DNA of 64,000 nucleotides from OFTM10 sp964196195 (GCA_964196195.1 CAXMSE010000039.1:1-64000); one strand, 5' to 3'; shown: positions 1-8,292, counted from the stretch's first letter. Numbers and translations are program-made. The notes: generated from the letters alone by a model not told the origin.

Positions 1-68
1 TCACGACTGACCGAAAGTGGCCCTCGGCCAAGGCGATGAAACTCGATCTCGTCGTCGAGCAGATCTGA
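1..68 (+). CDS. C-terminal end of an upstream gene (partial)
   Basis: A reading frame open from the window edge ends at TGA 66-68 and gives about 21 residues ending KLDLVVEQI. The residue composition is protein-like and no other frame looks better. The fragment is too short to assign a family. The rest of the gene lies outside the window. Confidence 0.35.
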   Translation, partial: TTDRKWPSAKAMKLDLVVEQI

Positions 69-447
69 GCAAGCCGACTCTCAACGCCCCAATGTCGACG
101 AATTCGTTTGATCAAAGAAGCACTCGCAGCCGCCCATAATCGCGCCGCCGACGGAGAGGCTGACCCACGCGAGAACGGCACTTCTCGCGCACCATCGGAT
201 CGAATCGCACCCGTCCCGTGGAGGTTGCTCTCGATCGTCGGTTGTGAGCAGCACTATTCGGCTATCGGCCGAGTCCGGCCGTAGGCCGCCAAGGTCAGTG
301 CCTTTCGGGGGTCGCGCGAGCTAGAGGCACGCGTTCGCGCGAGGCCGAAGGGTAGGGAAGAAGAATTCAATGCTGTTCAGGCGCGGGAGCCTATGGCCGG
401 GTCCGCAAGCAAACCAAGGCCCCCGCGACTAGTTGCCCCGAGGTTGG
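69..447. other. intergenic region without a recognised gene
   Basis: About 380 bases in which I find no convincing coding frame, tRNA or known structured RNA on either strand. It lies between the tail of a plus-strand gene and the stop of a minus-strand gene, so it is a convergent junction. Its one clear structure is the inverted repeat at 168-189. A second G/C-rich self-complementary stretch lies near 263-290. Confidence 0.5.
168..189. terminator. inverted repeat, possible terminator
   Basis: CGCGAGAA and TTCTCGCG form a perfect 8-bp stem around a 6-base loop. It sits about 100 bases after the stop at 68 in a convergent intergenic region. There is no T-run, which is common for actinobacterial terminators. 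A regulatory role is also possible. Confidence 0.35.
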
Positions 448-1068
448 CTAGGGCGAGACTCGCATCCAGATGCTCTGCTCGAAGTGACCGGGAATGAACA
501 GACCCTCGCTGCGCTTGAACAGGTCGAGATATTCCTCGGATGACTCGAGCTTGTCGGTATTGGCCTCCAGTTCGCTGAGGTCGGCGCCGTAGCCCGCCCA
601 GAGGAGCCGGGTGCGGTCGCCGGTGGCTGCGGTGGCGACTCCCACCTGGGAGCCGGTGATGGCGCCGATAGTGGCCGCTGCTTCAGCCGCGAAGGTCATC
701 GCTTCGCCGACACGAGCGAGGTTGATCCGGACACTCGTGATCGTGGTGATGCCCTGAGCCTCACCGGGCGGAATACGGACGTTCCAGAGGGTGTCCTGTA
801 GGTCGGCGAACAGGTGACTGCCCAACTGCAGCACCGACTGGTATTCCCTGTCGGACTGCAGAGCCATCCCCAGTTTCTGGTAGTCGGCCAGGGATTCGTA
901 GCGGCCGTTGATGCCGATCACGCTCGGATCGCCACCGATCATGGTGGCTGCCGAGAGCTCGACCCCGTGGGTGGACTTGATGTGGCCGATGACGAAATTG
1001 GTCAAGCCCACCGCCTGTGGCATGTCGGCCGCGGACGTGGTTGTGAGCATACGCGAAGTCACGTACAT
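448..1068 (-). CDS. NIPSNAP-like dimeric alpha/beta barrel protein
   Basis: A 206-residue cytoplasmic protein with no signal peptide. It appears to be two ferredoxin-like halves (about 1-105 and 106-206), each with a beta strand, long helices and a pattern such as INGRYESLADYQ in the first half and LLWAGYGADLSELE in the second. This resembles NIPSNAP/DUF1330-type dimeric alpha-beta barrels, whose chemistry is mostly unknown. The ATG is preceded by GGGGAAGG at a workable spacing on the minus strand. A perfect palindrome lies about 32 bases upstream. The family assignment is an inference from pattern, and no catalytic residues can be named. Confidence 0.7.
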   Translation of the reverse strand: MYVTSRMLTTTSAADMPQAVGLTNFVIGHIKSTHGVELSAATMIGGDPSVIGINGRYESLADYQKLGMALQSDREYQSVLQLGSHLFADLQDTLWNVRIPPGEAQGITTITSVRINLARVGEAMTFAAEAAATIGAITGSQVGVATAATGDRTRLLWAGYGADLSELEANTDKLESSEEYLDLFKRSEGLFIPGHFEQSIWMRVSP

Positions 1069-1099
1069 GTGAATTTGCCTTCCCCTCGATTGCTGATGG

Positions 1100-1114
1100 T
1101 TCGCAAGTTGCGAA
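1100..1114. promoter_or_regulatory. palindromic operator candidate
   Basis: TTCGCAA-G-TTGCGAA is a perfect 7+1+7 palindrome 32 bases upstream of the minus-strand start at 1068, where a promoter-proximal operator would lie. It is not a LexA box. The regulator is unknown. Confidence 0.35.
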
Positions 1115-1225
1115 ATCGACGACAGGAAGACGCACCGTGCCGGCCCATCGCCACCAGCGCGACCCTATGTCTGGCCCAGATGGCGGGCAAGTGGTTGGAC
1201 GGGTAACGAACCGCGAGGGGGGGGG

Positions 1226-1603
1226 TCAGCCAATGCTGCGGAGGTCGACCACAAAAACGAGAGTCTCGTTGGGGCCGATCACCCCACCTGCGCCGGACTG
1301 GCCGTAGCCGAGTTCGGGCGGAATGGTGAGGCGTCGCCGGCCACCCACCTTCATCCCCTGCACCCCGGTGTCCCATCCGGCGATGACCTCACCGCGGCCG
1401 AGGCCGAAACTGAAGGTGTCATTGCGGTTCCAGGATGCATCGAACTCGCCCCCGGTTGACCACGACACACCCACGTAGTCGACGGTGGCGAGCATCCCCG
1501 TGGTGGCTTCTGGGCCATCGCCCTCCACCAGATCTTCTATGGTCAGGTCGGTAGGCGGAGCACCATCAGGGATGACGACTGCGGGTTTCACATCAATGTT
1601 CAT
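1226..1603 (-). CDS. FKBP-type peptidyl-prolyl cis-trans isomerase
   Basis: A 125-residue single-domain FKBP without a signal peptide, so probably a cytoplasmic prolyl isomerase/chaperone. Diagnostic motifs are VDYVG at 41-45, FDASW near 54-58, VIAGWDTGVQGM at 73-84 with the binding-pocket Trp at 77, and IPPELGYG at 94-101. The C-terminal strand LVFVVDLRSI completes the fold. Length fits the minimal family size. It stands alone, with a 9-base G run just after its stop and the next gene divergent. Confidence 0.95.
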   Translation of the reverse strand: MNIDVKPAVVIPDGAPPTDLTIEDLVEGDGPEATTGMLATVDYVGVSWSTGGEFDASWNRNDTFSFGLGRGEVIAGWDTGVQGMKVGGRRRLTIPPELGYGQSGAGGVIGPNETLVFVVDLRSIG

Positions 1604-1699
1604 GGCTCAGCAACCTACACGTGGGAAAGCCAGGTAGAAGCGCTACGTTCAACAGTCGGCCACAGTAGGTGGCGAGAGTTCGTCAAGGAGGCTGAAGCC

Positions 1700-1972
1700 A
1701 TGGCAACAGGTCGATCCAGCTTCGCGAAACGTCAGCGCGACATGGCCAAGAAGGCGAAGGCCTCGGCCAAGCGCGAGCGTAAACACGACCGCGAAGGCGA
1801 AGAAGACATAGAAGACGAAGAAGAGATCGTCGACGACGGGCCCAAGATGTCCAACGAACAGATCATGCAGCGGATGGCCGATCTGCAGGGCCGCTACGAC
1901 GACGGCCAGATGGACCTCGACTCCTTCGATGAGGAGCGCGCCTCGCTCATGGCCCAGATGGTGATCGACTGA
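1700..1972 (+). CDS. small highly charged protein, unknown function
   Basis: A 90-residue protein preceded by a strong AAGGAGG about 9 bases before the ATG. Residues 1-28 are Lys/Arg-rich (AKKAKASAKRERKHD). Residues 29-45 are an acidic stretch (EEDIEDEEEIVDD). The last 40 residues form an amphipathic helical segment (MQRMADLQGRYDDGQMD) that recalls SHOCT-type C-terminal helices. There is no membrane segment or signal. The basic-acidic-helical layout suggests binding to nucleic acid or ribosomes, but this is only an inference. It converges with the aldo/keto reductase. Confidence 0.75.
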   Translation: MATGRSSFAKRQRDMAKKAKASAKRERKHDREGEEDIEDEEEIVDDGPKMSNEQIMQRMADLQGRYDDGQMDLDSFDEERASLMAQMVID

Positions 1973-1984
1973 CCAAGCGGCCGC

Positions 1985-2866
1985 TCAGATCACCTCGAGC
2001 GCCTCGCCATCGAAAATCGGCCTGATTCCCTGTTCGACGCGGTCGGCTTCGAGAAGGGCGGCGGGCGGCATGGCGCCGTCGTGGTTTGACGCCGCGTCAA
2101 GGATCGGTCCGAGAAGTCGGGCATCGCTCGACGTGTTGAGAAATACCCGAGGATCGGCCAGCACGAACTCCACGCACCGCCTGAGCGCATCAGGATCATC
2201 GACCGGTTGATACCAAGAGAAGTGCGCACCGTGGGGCTCGTCCCACCGTCGCCGGGCCACCGATTTGATTGTTTGGCGGGCCACGCCGTTCACGTCGCAC
2301 AACTCGTGGAGCATGGCGACGTCGGCTGCGTAGTGGTCGATCTCCGCGAGACTGTGACTCCAGGGAAAGAGAACCGACGCGAACGGTGCCTCGGCGAGTG
2401 ATCGCAGGTGCATCGTGGCGATTCTGAGCCCATGACCAGTGATGCCGACATGACGGCACAGGCCTTCGTCGCGAGCCTTGAACAGAGCCTCCACCGCTCC
2501 ACCGGGAGAGAAAGCCGTGCGCCACTCGTCCTCCTCGACGAGGTTGTGCAGCTGGATCAGGTCTACATGGCGCACCCCCATCCGCTCAAGACTGAGTTCG
2601 AGTTCGGCGCGGGCGCCGGACCCGACGCGTTCACCGGTCTTGGTGGCGAGGAAGTAGGCGCTGCGGTGCTCGCCGAGGAAGTCGGTGAGGCGCAGCTCCG
2701 ACTCGCCGTAGTCGGCAGCCGTGTCGATGTGGTTGATCGCTGATTCGTGAACCGTTGCGAGAGTGAGATCAGCCGCCGACTGGCTCATCGCGCCGAGGGC
2801 CGCGGCGCCGAAAATGATCCTGCCGCTCGCGTGTCCGGTGCTGCCGAAAGGCATGGATTCGATCAT
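1985..2866 (-). CDS. aldo/keto reductase
   Basis: A 293-residue TIM-barrel NAD(P)H-dependent reductase. The catalytic tetrad is visible: Asp48 and Tyr53 in HIDTAADYGESE, Lys76 in LATKTGER and His107 in VDLIQLHNL. It is slightly shorter than the usual 310-340 residues. The C-terminal cofactor region is the family's normal place for variation, so the substrate cannot be inferred. Its start overlaps the stop of engB by 4 bases (ATGA), indicating co-transcription downstream of engB. Confidence 0.92.
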   Translation of the reverse strand: MIESMPFGSTGHASGRIIFGAAALGAMSQSAADLTLATVHESAINHIDTAADYGESELRLTDFLGEHRSAYFLATKTGERVGSGARAELELSLERMGVRHVDLIQLHNLVEEDEWRTAFSPGGAVEALFKARDEGLCRHVGITGHGLRIATMHLRSLAEAPFASVLFPWSHSLAEIDHYAADVAMLHELCDVNGVARQTIKSVARRRWDEPHGAHFSWYQPVDDPDALRRCVEFVLADPRVFLNTSSDARLLGPILDAASNHDGAMPPAALLEADRVEQGIRPIFDGEALEVI

Positions 2867-3474
2867 GAGGTTCCTAGCTTCGGGTTGCCGAGTAGGTCGA
2901 GAATATGGGCCCGTAGTTCAGGGATACCCGTCCCCTTGTCGGCACTCACCCACATCACATCGGAGCGGGCGACATCGAGCCGGCTGATGAGTTCGTTGCG
3001 GCGCTTCTTGCTTCTGGACGGCCTCACCTTGTCGGCCTTGGTGGCGACGTAGGAGATTGGGCGCCCGAGCGACGAGAGCCATTCGACGGTCTGGAGATCG
3101 AGTGCGGTGGGGCCCACCGCACCGTCGATCAACAGGAGTATCGAAACCAGGTTCTCGCGTTCCTCGATATAGCCGTTGAGCATCGTGGCCCAGCGCCTCT
3201 GTTCGGCCTTGGGCACCTTGGCGAAGCCATAGCCCGGGAGATCCATGACCCAGCGACCCGAGCCCTCCGGCGCAAGCTCGAAAGCATTGAGGAGCTGGGT
3301 TGCCCCGGGGGTCTTCGAGGTGCGGGCGAGCTTCTTGCGACTGGCCAAGGCATTGATGAGCGAGGACTTGCCGACGTTGGACCTCCCCACGAAGGCAACC
3401 TCCGCGTTGATGTGGGGAAGGTCGTCGACATCGACATAGGACCTCACAAAGGCGAGGGGAAGAGGGCCGGCCAC
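2863..3474 (-). CDS. engB: ribosome biogenesis GTPase EngB (YihA/YsxC)
   Basis: A 203-residue TRAFAC GTPase of the EngB family, which assists large-subunit assembly. The G motifs are in order: G1 GRSNVGKS (30-37), G2 TPGATQ (55-60), G3 DLPGYG (78-83), G4 TKAD (145-148) and G5 SADKG (177-181). The family-typical lead-in PLPLAFVRSY precedes G1. The best start is GTG at 3474. The frame stays open upstream through the decayed SDR sequence to a TAG, so the ribosome start may rely on the remnant's leader. Confidence 0.95.
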   Translation of the reverse strand: MAGPLPLAFVRSYVDVDDLPHINAEVAFVGRSNVGKSSLINALASRKKLARTSKTPGATQLLNAFELAPEGSGRWVMDLPGYGFAKVPKAEQRRWATMLNGYIEERENLVSILLLIDGAVGPTALDLQTVEWLSSLGRPISYVATKADKVRPSRSKKRRNELISRLDVARSDVMWVSADKGTGIPELRAHILDLLGNPKLGTS

Positions 3475-3666
3475 CCGTCGAGCGTAGGTCGGCGCCGTCG
3501 AAGTATGGCGCTCAGAGCGCAGACCATCTTCGAGCTCGGCGACGAGGTCGGGTCGGGACTAGCCGAGAACCAGGTCGTGCTGGTCGGCCGCGAAAACTCG
3601 GGCGAGATCCGGACCCACGTAGCCGCCGGCGGGGGTGATAAGAGCCACGCGGCGCGAGTTGGTCAT
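3475..3666 (-). pseudogene. short-chain dehydrogenase (SDR) N-terminal remnant
   Basis: An ATG at 3666 overlaps the DUF480 stop as ATGA, as an operon gene would. It opens 35 codons that read like an SDR N-terminus: RRVALITPAGGYVGPDLAR resembles the Rossmann strand and a degenerate TGxxxGxG loop, followed by a second strand HDLVLG. A TAG at 3559-3561 interrupts it. The same frame then continues as RPDLVAELEDG, still SDR-like, before running into engB. No catalytic YxxxK region remains. I read it as a dehydrogenase gene that lost its 3' portion and gained a nonsense codon. The 35-residue piece could still be translated. Confidence 0.6.
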
Positions 3667-4421
3667 CCGTTGAGGTCCGAGAGTAGGTCGTCGAGACGTC
3701 GGGTCTGTTCGGCGAGTGCCGTTTCGAGTTGAGCGATTCGTGCTTCGAGGCCCACCGCACGGGCCGGGGTGGCGCTAGTGGGCGCGGTTGGCGGTGAGGG
3801 AGCCGACGGTGCTTCGACGGCCGACGGCGAGGGCTCGGCCTGGGAGCCGCCTCGGGCGGGAGACCACAGCTGGTCGACGCGAGGCTCGCGCTCGCCGGGT
3901 TGGCGCTCGAGGCGTACCACGAGCGGCTCGGACCGCGCCGCGAGGCGGTCGATGGCCTCGACCGCCCGCTGCTGGTCTCCGTCGGGCCCATCGGTGTAGC
4001 GCTCGGTTCGTGAGGTGATCTCGTTGAGAGTCTGGGGGCCCCTCAACAGCAGCACGGCGATCACTGCGAGTTCGGAGCCGTCGAGGCCCAGCGCTTCATC
4101 GACGACGTGGCGGTGCTTAGGTACACGATGCCCGGCGCCGGTGAGCGTACGGGCCAGGCCGCGCTGGCGCAGCTCGAGCATATGGCCATCCACTTCGCGC
4201 TCGCCGAGGTCGAGCACGGGGTCGCGACTCGTGGCCTGATTGCATGCCGCCATCAGGGCGTTGGTACTGAGGGGGTAGTTGTCGGGTGTGGTGGCTCCCT
4301 TTTCGATCAAGGAGCCGATCACCCGAGCTTCCGCCGTATCCAACTGGTCTGCGATATCCACATCGAGATCGTAGGCGGTGACGTGATGACGGGGTGTATG
4401 TCGGGCAGAGTGGTGTGGCAT
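3663..4421 (-). CDS. DUF480 (YceH family) protein
   Basis: A 252-residue protein. Residues 20-190 match the YceH/DUF480 tandem winged-helix fold: EARVIGSLIEKGATTPDNYPLS, NQATSRDP and the second wing LLLRGPQTLNEI. A Pro/Ala-rich linker follows (about 195-225), then a C-terminal coiled coil LEARIAQLETALAEQ, as in many longer members. The family's role is poorly defined; DNA binding is expected from the fold. The annotated ATG overlaps the divergent GH3 ATG in a CATG. A GTG about 13 codons in (VTAYDLDV) is a credible alternative. Confidence 0.9.
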   Translation of the reverse strand: MPHHSARHTPRHHVTAYDLDVDIADQLDTAEARVIGSLIEKGATTPDNYPLSTNALMAACNQATSRDPVLDLGEREVDGHMLELRQRGLARTLTGAGHRVPKHRHVVDEALGLDGSELAVIAVLLLRGPQTLNEITSRTERYTDGPDGDQQRAVEAIDRLAARSEPLVVRLERQPGEREPRVDQLWSPARGGSQAEPSPSAVEAPSAPSPPTAPTSATPARAVGLEARIAQLETALAEQTRRLDDLLSDLNG

Positions 4422-5739
4422 GTCGCGTAATCAGGTTCTGCTCGTGGTCGCCCTCGTGATCATCGCTTCGGCCCTGACCCTCGTGATCACGTCCGGGTCC
4501 GGAGAAGACACAGAATCGGTCGACGACCCCACCAGCACTGGCTCGACCGCTGCTGTCTCGACCAGCACTGTCTCGACCGGCGCCGCCCCGACCAGTACCA
4601 CCACCACCACGACAAGCACGACCTCGACAAGCACCACCACGACTCTCCAGCCCGGTGTGGCAGAGCTCCAAGCCGTGATTGAGCAGATGTCGCTCGTCGA
4701 CAAGGCTCGTCAACTGGTGGTGAGCGGGGCGTCGGGCCGCGACCCGGGCGCAGCGATAGAAGCGGTGGCCGGGTCCCTCTGCGTGGGTGGTGTTTTCGTG
4801 AGCAAGAACGTCGACAATTGGACTCCAGCGACCGACCTCGAAGCTGCAACCGCGGCAATAGCTACGATCAGTGAGCGAGCTGCGGGGTGTGTGATCCGGC
4901 CCTTCATCACCACCGATGCGGAGGCCGGCACGCTGGTGCTCAAGGTGCCGGTGTCGCCCCTACCCGAACCGTCCACCCTGGAGGCCAACCACGGCGTCGA
5001 CCCCGCAACCACGAGTGAAGGGCTCGCCGAAAGCGCGGTGGCATTCGCGGCCGAACTCGCTGGTGCCGGAGTGCACGTCAACCTCGGGGTCATCGCCGAT
5101 GTCGATGTCGGCGACGATTTCTATATGGCCCGTCAGCGTCGTTCCTTCGGTGGTGATCCCGCCACGGTCGCCGCGATCACCGACGCGATCGTCGAGGGTC
5201 ATTGTCGCTCCGGGGTTGCCTCCACCTTGAAGCACTTCCCCAACCAGGGCAGCACCGTCGAGGACCCCCACCGGCTCGACTCGGTATCGGCGAACGACCA
5301 AGCGGCGTGGGCCGATGCGGGGCGTGTCCCCTACGTCGACACGCGGTCGCCGCTCGTGATGACCGGGCACATCCGCTACGCCGGAGTCGACGACGCAATA
5401 CCAGCGTCGCTCTCCCACGAGATCACCACTGGCTGGCTCCGTGAAGGGCTGGCGTATGAAGGCGTGATCATCACCGACGACCTCCATGGCATGCGGGGAA
5501 TAACCGATGAGCTCCCTGCCGCGGCGCGAGGAGCTGCCGCGGTGGCGGCAGGAGCCGATCTGGCTCTTTATGTGGACGACAGCGCGCTGGCCGGCGTGAT
5601 CGACGAAATAGTCGCCCGAGCCGAGTCGGACTCGGAGTTTGCGGCGCGGGTGGACGAGAGCGTGGAGCGCGTCGTGAGGCTCAAGGCTGCTCTCGGTCTG
5701 GTCGACGGCCTCGACCCGGCGTGGTTCGATCTTTGTTGA
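4420..5739 (+). CDS. glycoside hydrolase family 3, NagZ-like, membrane-anchored
   Basis: A 439-residue protein with an N-terminal membrane anchor (about 5-24) and a Ser/Thr-rich linker (about 30-75), then a GH3 N-terminal barrel. The catalytic loop KHFPNQGS begins at Lys271 and is followed by EDPH, corresponding to the GHG-D-SH loop of beta-N-acetylhexosaminidases. IITDDLHGM carries the expected nucleophile Asp near 353-354. It therefore probably acts outside the membrane on N-acetylglucosaminyl cell-wall fragments. The loop differs from the usual KHFPGHGDT, so substrate may differ. It has no lipobox. Confidence 0.88.
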   Translation: MSRNQVLLVVALVIIASALTLVITSGSGEDTESVDDPTSTGSTAAVSTSTVSTGAAPTSTTTTTTSTTSTSTTTTLQPGVAELQAVIEQMSLVDKARQLVVSGASGRDPGAAIEAVAGSLCVGGVFVSKNVDNWTPATDLEAATAAIATISERAAGCVIRPFITTDAEAGTLVLKVPVSPLPEPSTLEANHGVDPATTSEGLAESAVAFAAELAGAGVHVNLGVIADVDVGDDFYMARQRRSFGGDPATVAAITDAIVEGHCRSGVASTLKHFPNQGSTVEDPHRLDSVSANDQAAWADAGRVPYVDTRSPLVMTGHIRYAGVDDAIPASLSHEITTGWLREGLAYEGVIITDDLHGMRGITDELPAAARGAAAVAAGADLALYVDDSALAGVIDEIVARAESDSEFAARVDESVERVVRLKAALGLVDGLDPAWFDLC

Positions 5740-5757
5740 TCGCTCGTGAGGATCGCT

Positions 5758-7776
5758 TCAGTCCCAGAGGGCACTGAGGGCGAGATCGACCTCGTCGGCC
5801 ACGCCGACCGATCCAACCAGCGTCGGGTCTGGATCGACCTCCGGCTCGAGCCCGTTGGCGGGCTCGTGGAACAGCTCTCTGACGGGCTCGATGAAACGAC
5901 TGATCTGGGCGTAGACATGCTTGTCGTCGGTGGCGTATCGGTTGACGTGGTAGCGCAAGGGGAAGTTGACGGTGAGCTCGTCCTTGGCCCTCGTGAGCGC
6001 CACATACATCAGCCTCAACTCCTCGGCGAGGCCGGCATCATCACCCAGAGACATCTCCGAGGGCAGGTTGCCGTCGGCGGCGTGCAGGAGGTGTACTGAT
6101 CGCCACTCCAGCCCCTTGGCCGAGTGGATCGTGGAGAGGGTGAGCCAGTCGTCGTCGAGGTGAGGCGGGCCGGCCTGGTCGCTGGTGCGGCTGGGGGGAT
6201 CGAGGGTGAGCTCGGTGAGGAATCGGCTGCGACTGCCATAGGCGGCCGCCCCGGCCGCGAGCTGGTCGATGTCGGCCAGGCGAGCAGCGGCATTGTCGTA
6301 GCGGCTGGGGAACACGAGGGCACAGAACTGCTTGAGCCGATCGACCTGTTGGGCCGGCGACACCTGAGCATCGAGGCAATGACCTAGGGCGGCCCTCAGC
6401 TCGGCGACCTGGGTGTCGGCCGCGCTCGGCGTCTGGCCCGCTCCGTCGATGAACCGGGCGAGTGAGTCGTCGGCCTGTCGATCGATCCCGAGCTCATCGG
6501 AAAGGCGGCGCACGGTGGCGGGGCCCACGCCCTCGAGGGTGGCCAGGATTCGATGCCATGCGAGCTGATCGGCAGGATTGTCGAGCAAGCGAAGGAGAGC
6601 CAGGAGATCCTTCACATGTCCCGACTCGAGGTACTTGAGCCCGCCGTATTTCACATAGGGAATATCGCGACGGGTGAGTTCGAGCTCGAGGCCATCGGCG
6701 TGGTGCCCGGCGCGGAAGAGAACGGCCTGATCGCGCAGATCGAGGCCTCGCTCGCGGGCATCGAGAATCGATTCGCAAACCGAGCGGCTCTGAGCACCCT
6801 CGTCGTGATGGGTGCGAAGGGTGGGGGTGAGACCCTCGGCACGATCGGACCAGAGCTGCTTGGCGAAATGTTCGGTCGACTGGCCCAACACGGCGTTGGC
6901 CACCGCCAGGATCGGCATGGTGGAGCGGTAGTTCTGTTGGAGGGTGATGCGGGTGGCGCCGGGGAAATGATCGGCGAAGTTCCACATGTTGGCCACGGTG
7001 GCCGCTCGGAATGCGTAGATCGCCTGAGCATCGTCGCCCACTGCGCACAGGTCGGTGTCGGGGCGACACATCCCCCGCACGATGTCGGCCTGGATTGGAT
7101 TGGTGTCCTGGTATTCGTCGATCAGGACGTGGTCGAAGAGCTCGCGTAGGGCTCCTCCGACTGGGCTGACGGTGAGACCGCGCCAGAACAACAACATGTC
7201 GTCGTAGTCGAGGACATTGTTGGCCCGTTTACGCGAGGTGTAGGCGGTGAAGATCGTGCGGAGGTCGTCGCCGTGGTCGGCGCACCAGGGGTAGTCGGTC
7301 TCGAGTACGTCGGTGAGCTTGGCCTGGCTGCTCACCATGCGGGAGTAGATGCCGGCCACGGTCTCCTTGCGAGGGAAACGTTTGCCTCGCTCGCCGAATC
7401 CCTCTTCGGTGCGCACCATCCCCATGAGGTCGGTGGCGTCGCCCTGGTCGAGCACGGTGAATCCCGGCGACAGGCCTGCATTTTGGCCGAAGTTTCTCAG
7501 GATCCGATTGGCGGTGGAGTGGAAGGTACCGCCCCAGACCTGGCTTGCCGACCGATCGGATCCCACCGCGGCAACTCGTCCGAGCATCTCGGCGGCAGCC
7601 CTACGAGTGAAGGTGAGCAGTAGCACCCGGTTTGGGTCGGCACCGTCGTCGAGGATGCGCGCTACCCGGGCCGCGAGGGTCTTGGTTTTGCCGGTGCCCG
7701 CCCCGGCGACGATCAGGAGGGGTGAACCGGAGTGGTCGACGGCTGCGGCTTGTTGGTGGTTTAACAAATCGAACAT
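5758..7776 (-). CDS. UvrD/PcrA-type ATP-dependent DNA helicase
   Basis: A 672-residue superfamily 1A helicase. Visible motifs are Walker A AGAGTGKT (24-31), TFTRRAA (motif Ia), Walker B IDEYQDT (219-225), GDDAQAIYAFR (247-257), TIHSAKGLEW (about 549-558) and YVALTRAKDE (about 591-600). It unwinds 3'-tailed DNA in repair or replication restart. It is shorter than full-length UvrD1 (about 750-780), lacking a long C-terminal region. The ATG at 7776 lies inside a perfect LexA box with a second box just upstream, implying SOS control and a leaderless or very short 5' end. Confidence 0.95.
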   Translation of the reverse strand: MFDLLNHQQAAAVDHSGSPLLIVAGAGTGKTKTLAARVARILDDGADPNRVLLLTFTRRAAAEMLGRVAAVGSDRSASQVWGGTFHSTANRILRNFGQNAGLSPGFTVLDQGDATDLMGMVRTEEGFGERGKRFPRKETVAGIYSRMVSSQAKLTDVLETDYPWCADHGDDLRTIFTAYTSRKRANNVLDYDDMLLFWRGLTVSPVGGALRELFDHVLIDEYQDTNPIQADIVRGMCRPDTDLCAVGDDAQAIYAFRAATVANMWNFADHFPGATRITLQQNYRSTMPILAVANAVLGQSTEHFAKQLWSDRAEGLTPTLRTHHDEGAQSRSVCESILDARERGLDLRDQAVLFRAGHHADGLELELTRRDIPYVKYGGLKYLESGHVKDLLALLRLLDNPADQLAWHRILATLEGVGPATVRRLSDELGIDRQADDSLARFIDGAGQTPSAADTQVAELRAALGHCLDAQVSPAQQVDRLKQFCALVFPSRYDNAAARLADIDQLAAGAAAYGSRSRFLTELTLDPPSRTSDQAGPPHLDDDWLTLSTIHSAKGLEWRSVHLLHAADGNLPSEMSLGDDAGLAEELRLMYVALTRAKDELTVNFPLRYHVNRYATDDKHVYAQISRFIEPVRELFHEPANGLEPEVDPDPTLVGSVGVADEVDLALSALWD

Positions 7777-7784
7777 ATGTTCGA
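7769..7784. promoter_or_regulatory. LexA (SOS) box overlapping the uvrD-like start codon
   Basis: TCGAACATATGTTCGA is a perfect 16-base palindrome matching the actinobacterial SOS box TCGAAC-N4-GTTCGA. The helicase ATG (7776-7774) is inside it. It also lies between the divergent helicase and PPOX genes and could affect both. Confidence 0.85.
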
Positions 7785-7791
7785 CAGTCTA

Positions 7792-7803
7792 GAACGTCTG
7801 TTC
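7792..7803. promoter_or_regulatory. second LexA-like box upstream of uvrD-like gene
   Basis: GAAC-GTCT-GTTC has the invariant GAAC-N4-GTTC core and lies 7 bases beyond the first box. The flanks are less symmetric than in the first site. Two boxes suggest cooperative repression of the helicase promoter. Confidence 0.65.
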
Positions 7804-7836
7804 GGTCGAGTCACGGTGCTGTGCGATGATCTCTGG

Positions 7837-8292
7837 ATGGCTGCCATCGAAATATTCCGATCACTGCTCGCCTCCGATACCGGACTGGCAACCGTCACCA
7901 CCTTGAGAGCCGATGGCGGCCCGCTCTCATCGGTGATCAACGCCGGTGTCATCTCCCACCCCGTGTCGGGAGAGACCGTGGTGGCGTTCGTCGCCCGCGG
8001 CGATGCGGCCCGGCTCGGCCATCTCCGAGGCGACCCCCGCATCAACGTTCTCGTCCGCCGTGAATGGCAGTGGGCTGCGGTCGAGGGCGTCGCCCACCTC
8101 TTCGGGCCTGACGATCCCGATCCGGCCCTCGAAGGCGAGGGGAGCTATCGGCTCCTCAGCCGGGAGATCTTTCGCGCCGCGGGAGGGCACCACGACGACT
8201 GGGACGAATACGACCGGGTGATGCTCGATGAGCGCCGATGCTGTGTGCTCATCGACATACGGCGGGCCTATTCCAACCCTGGTTCCGCCTAG
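7837..8292 (+). CDS. PPOX-fold (F420- or flavin-binding) protein
   Basis: A 151-residue split-barrel protein of the pyridoxamine 5'-phosphate oxidase superfamily. The pattern LATVTTLRADGGPLSSVINAG followed by VVAFVARGDAARLGHLRGDPRINVLV is typical of actinobacterial F420-dependent or FMN-type members. The start is taken as ATG 7837 (MAAIEIF). An upstream in-frame ATG at 7777 lies within the LexA box and would add 20 non-homologous residues. The cofactor and substrate cannot be decided. Two relatives are in the window: an intact one at 42276 and a decayed one at 10045. Confidence 0.85.
   Translation: MAAIEIFRSLLASDTGLATVTTLRADGGPLSSVINAGVISHPVSGETVVAFVARGDAARLGHLRGDPRINVLVRREWQWAAVEGVAHLFGPDDPDPALEGEGSYRLLSREIFRAAGGHHDDWDEYDRVMLDERRCCVLIDIRRAYSNPGSA

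Noticed and set aside
69..447. A structured RNA (tmRNA, RNase P, SRP RNA) in the first intergenic region.
   Set aside because: I could not find the conserved cores of these RNAs, only short inverted repeats.
5177..5487. Many long antisense frames across GH3, aminotransferase and transporter genes.
   Set aside because: High-GC third-codon bias opens antisense frames; they lack motifs, ribosome sites and plausible composition.
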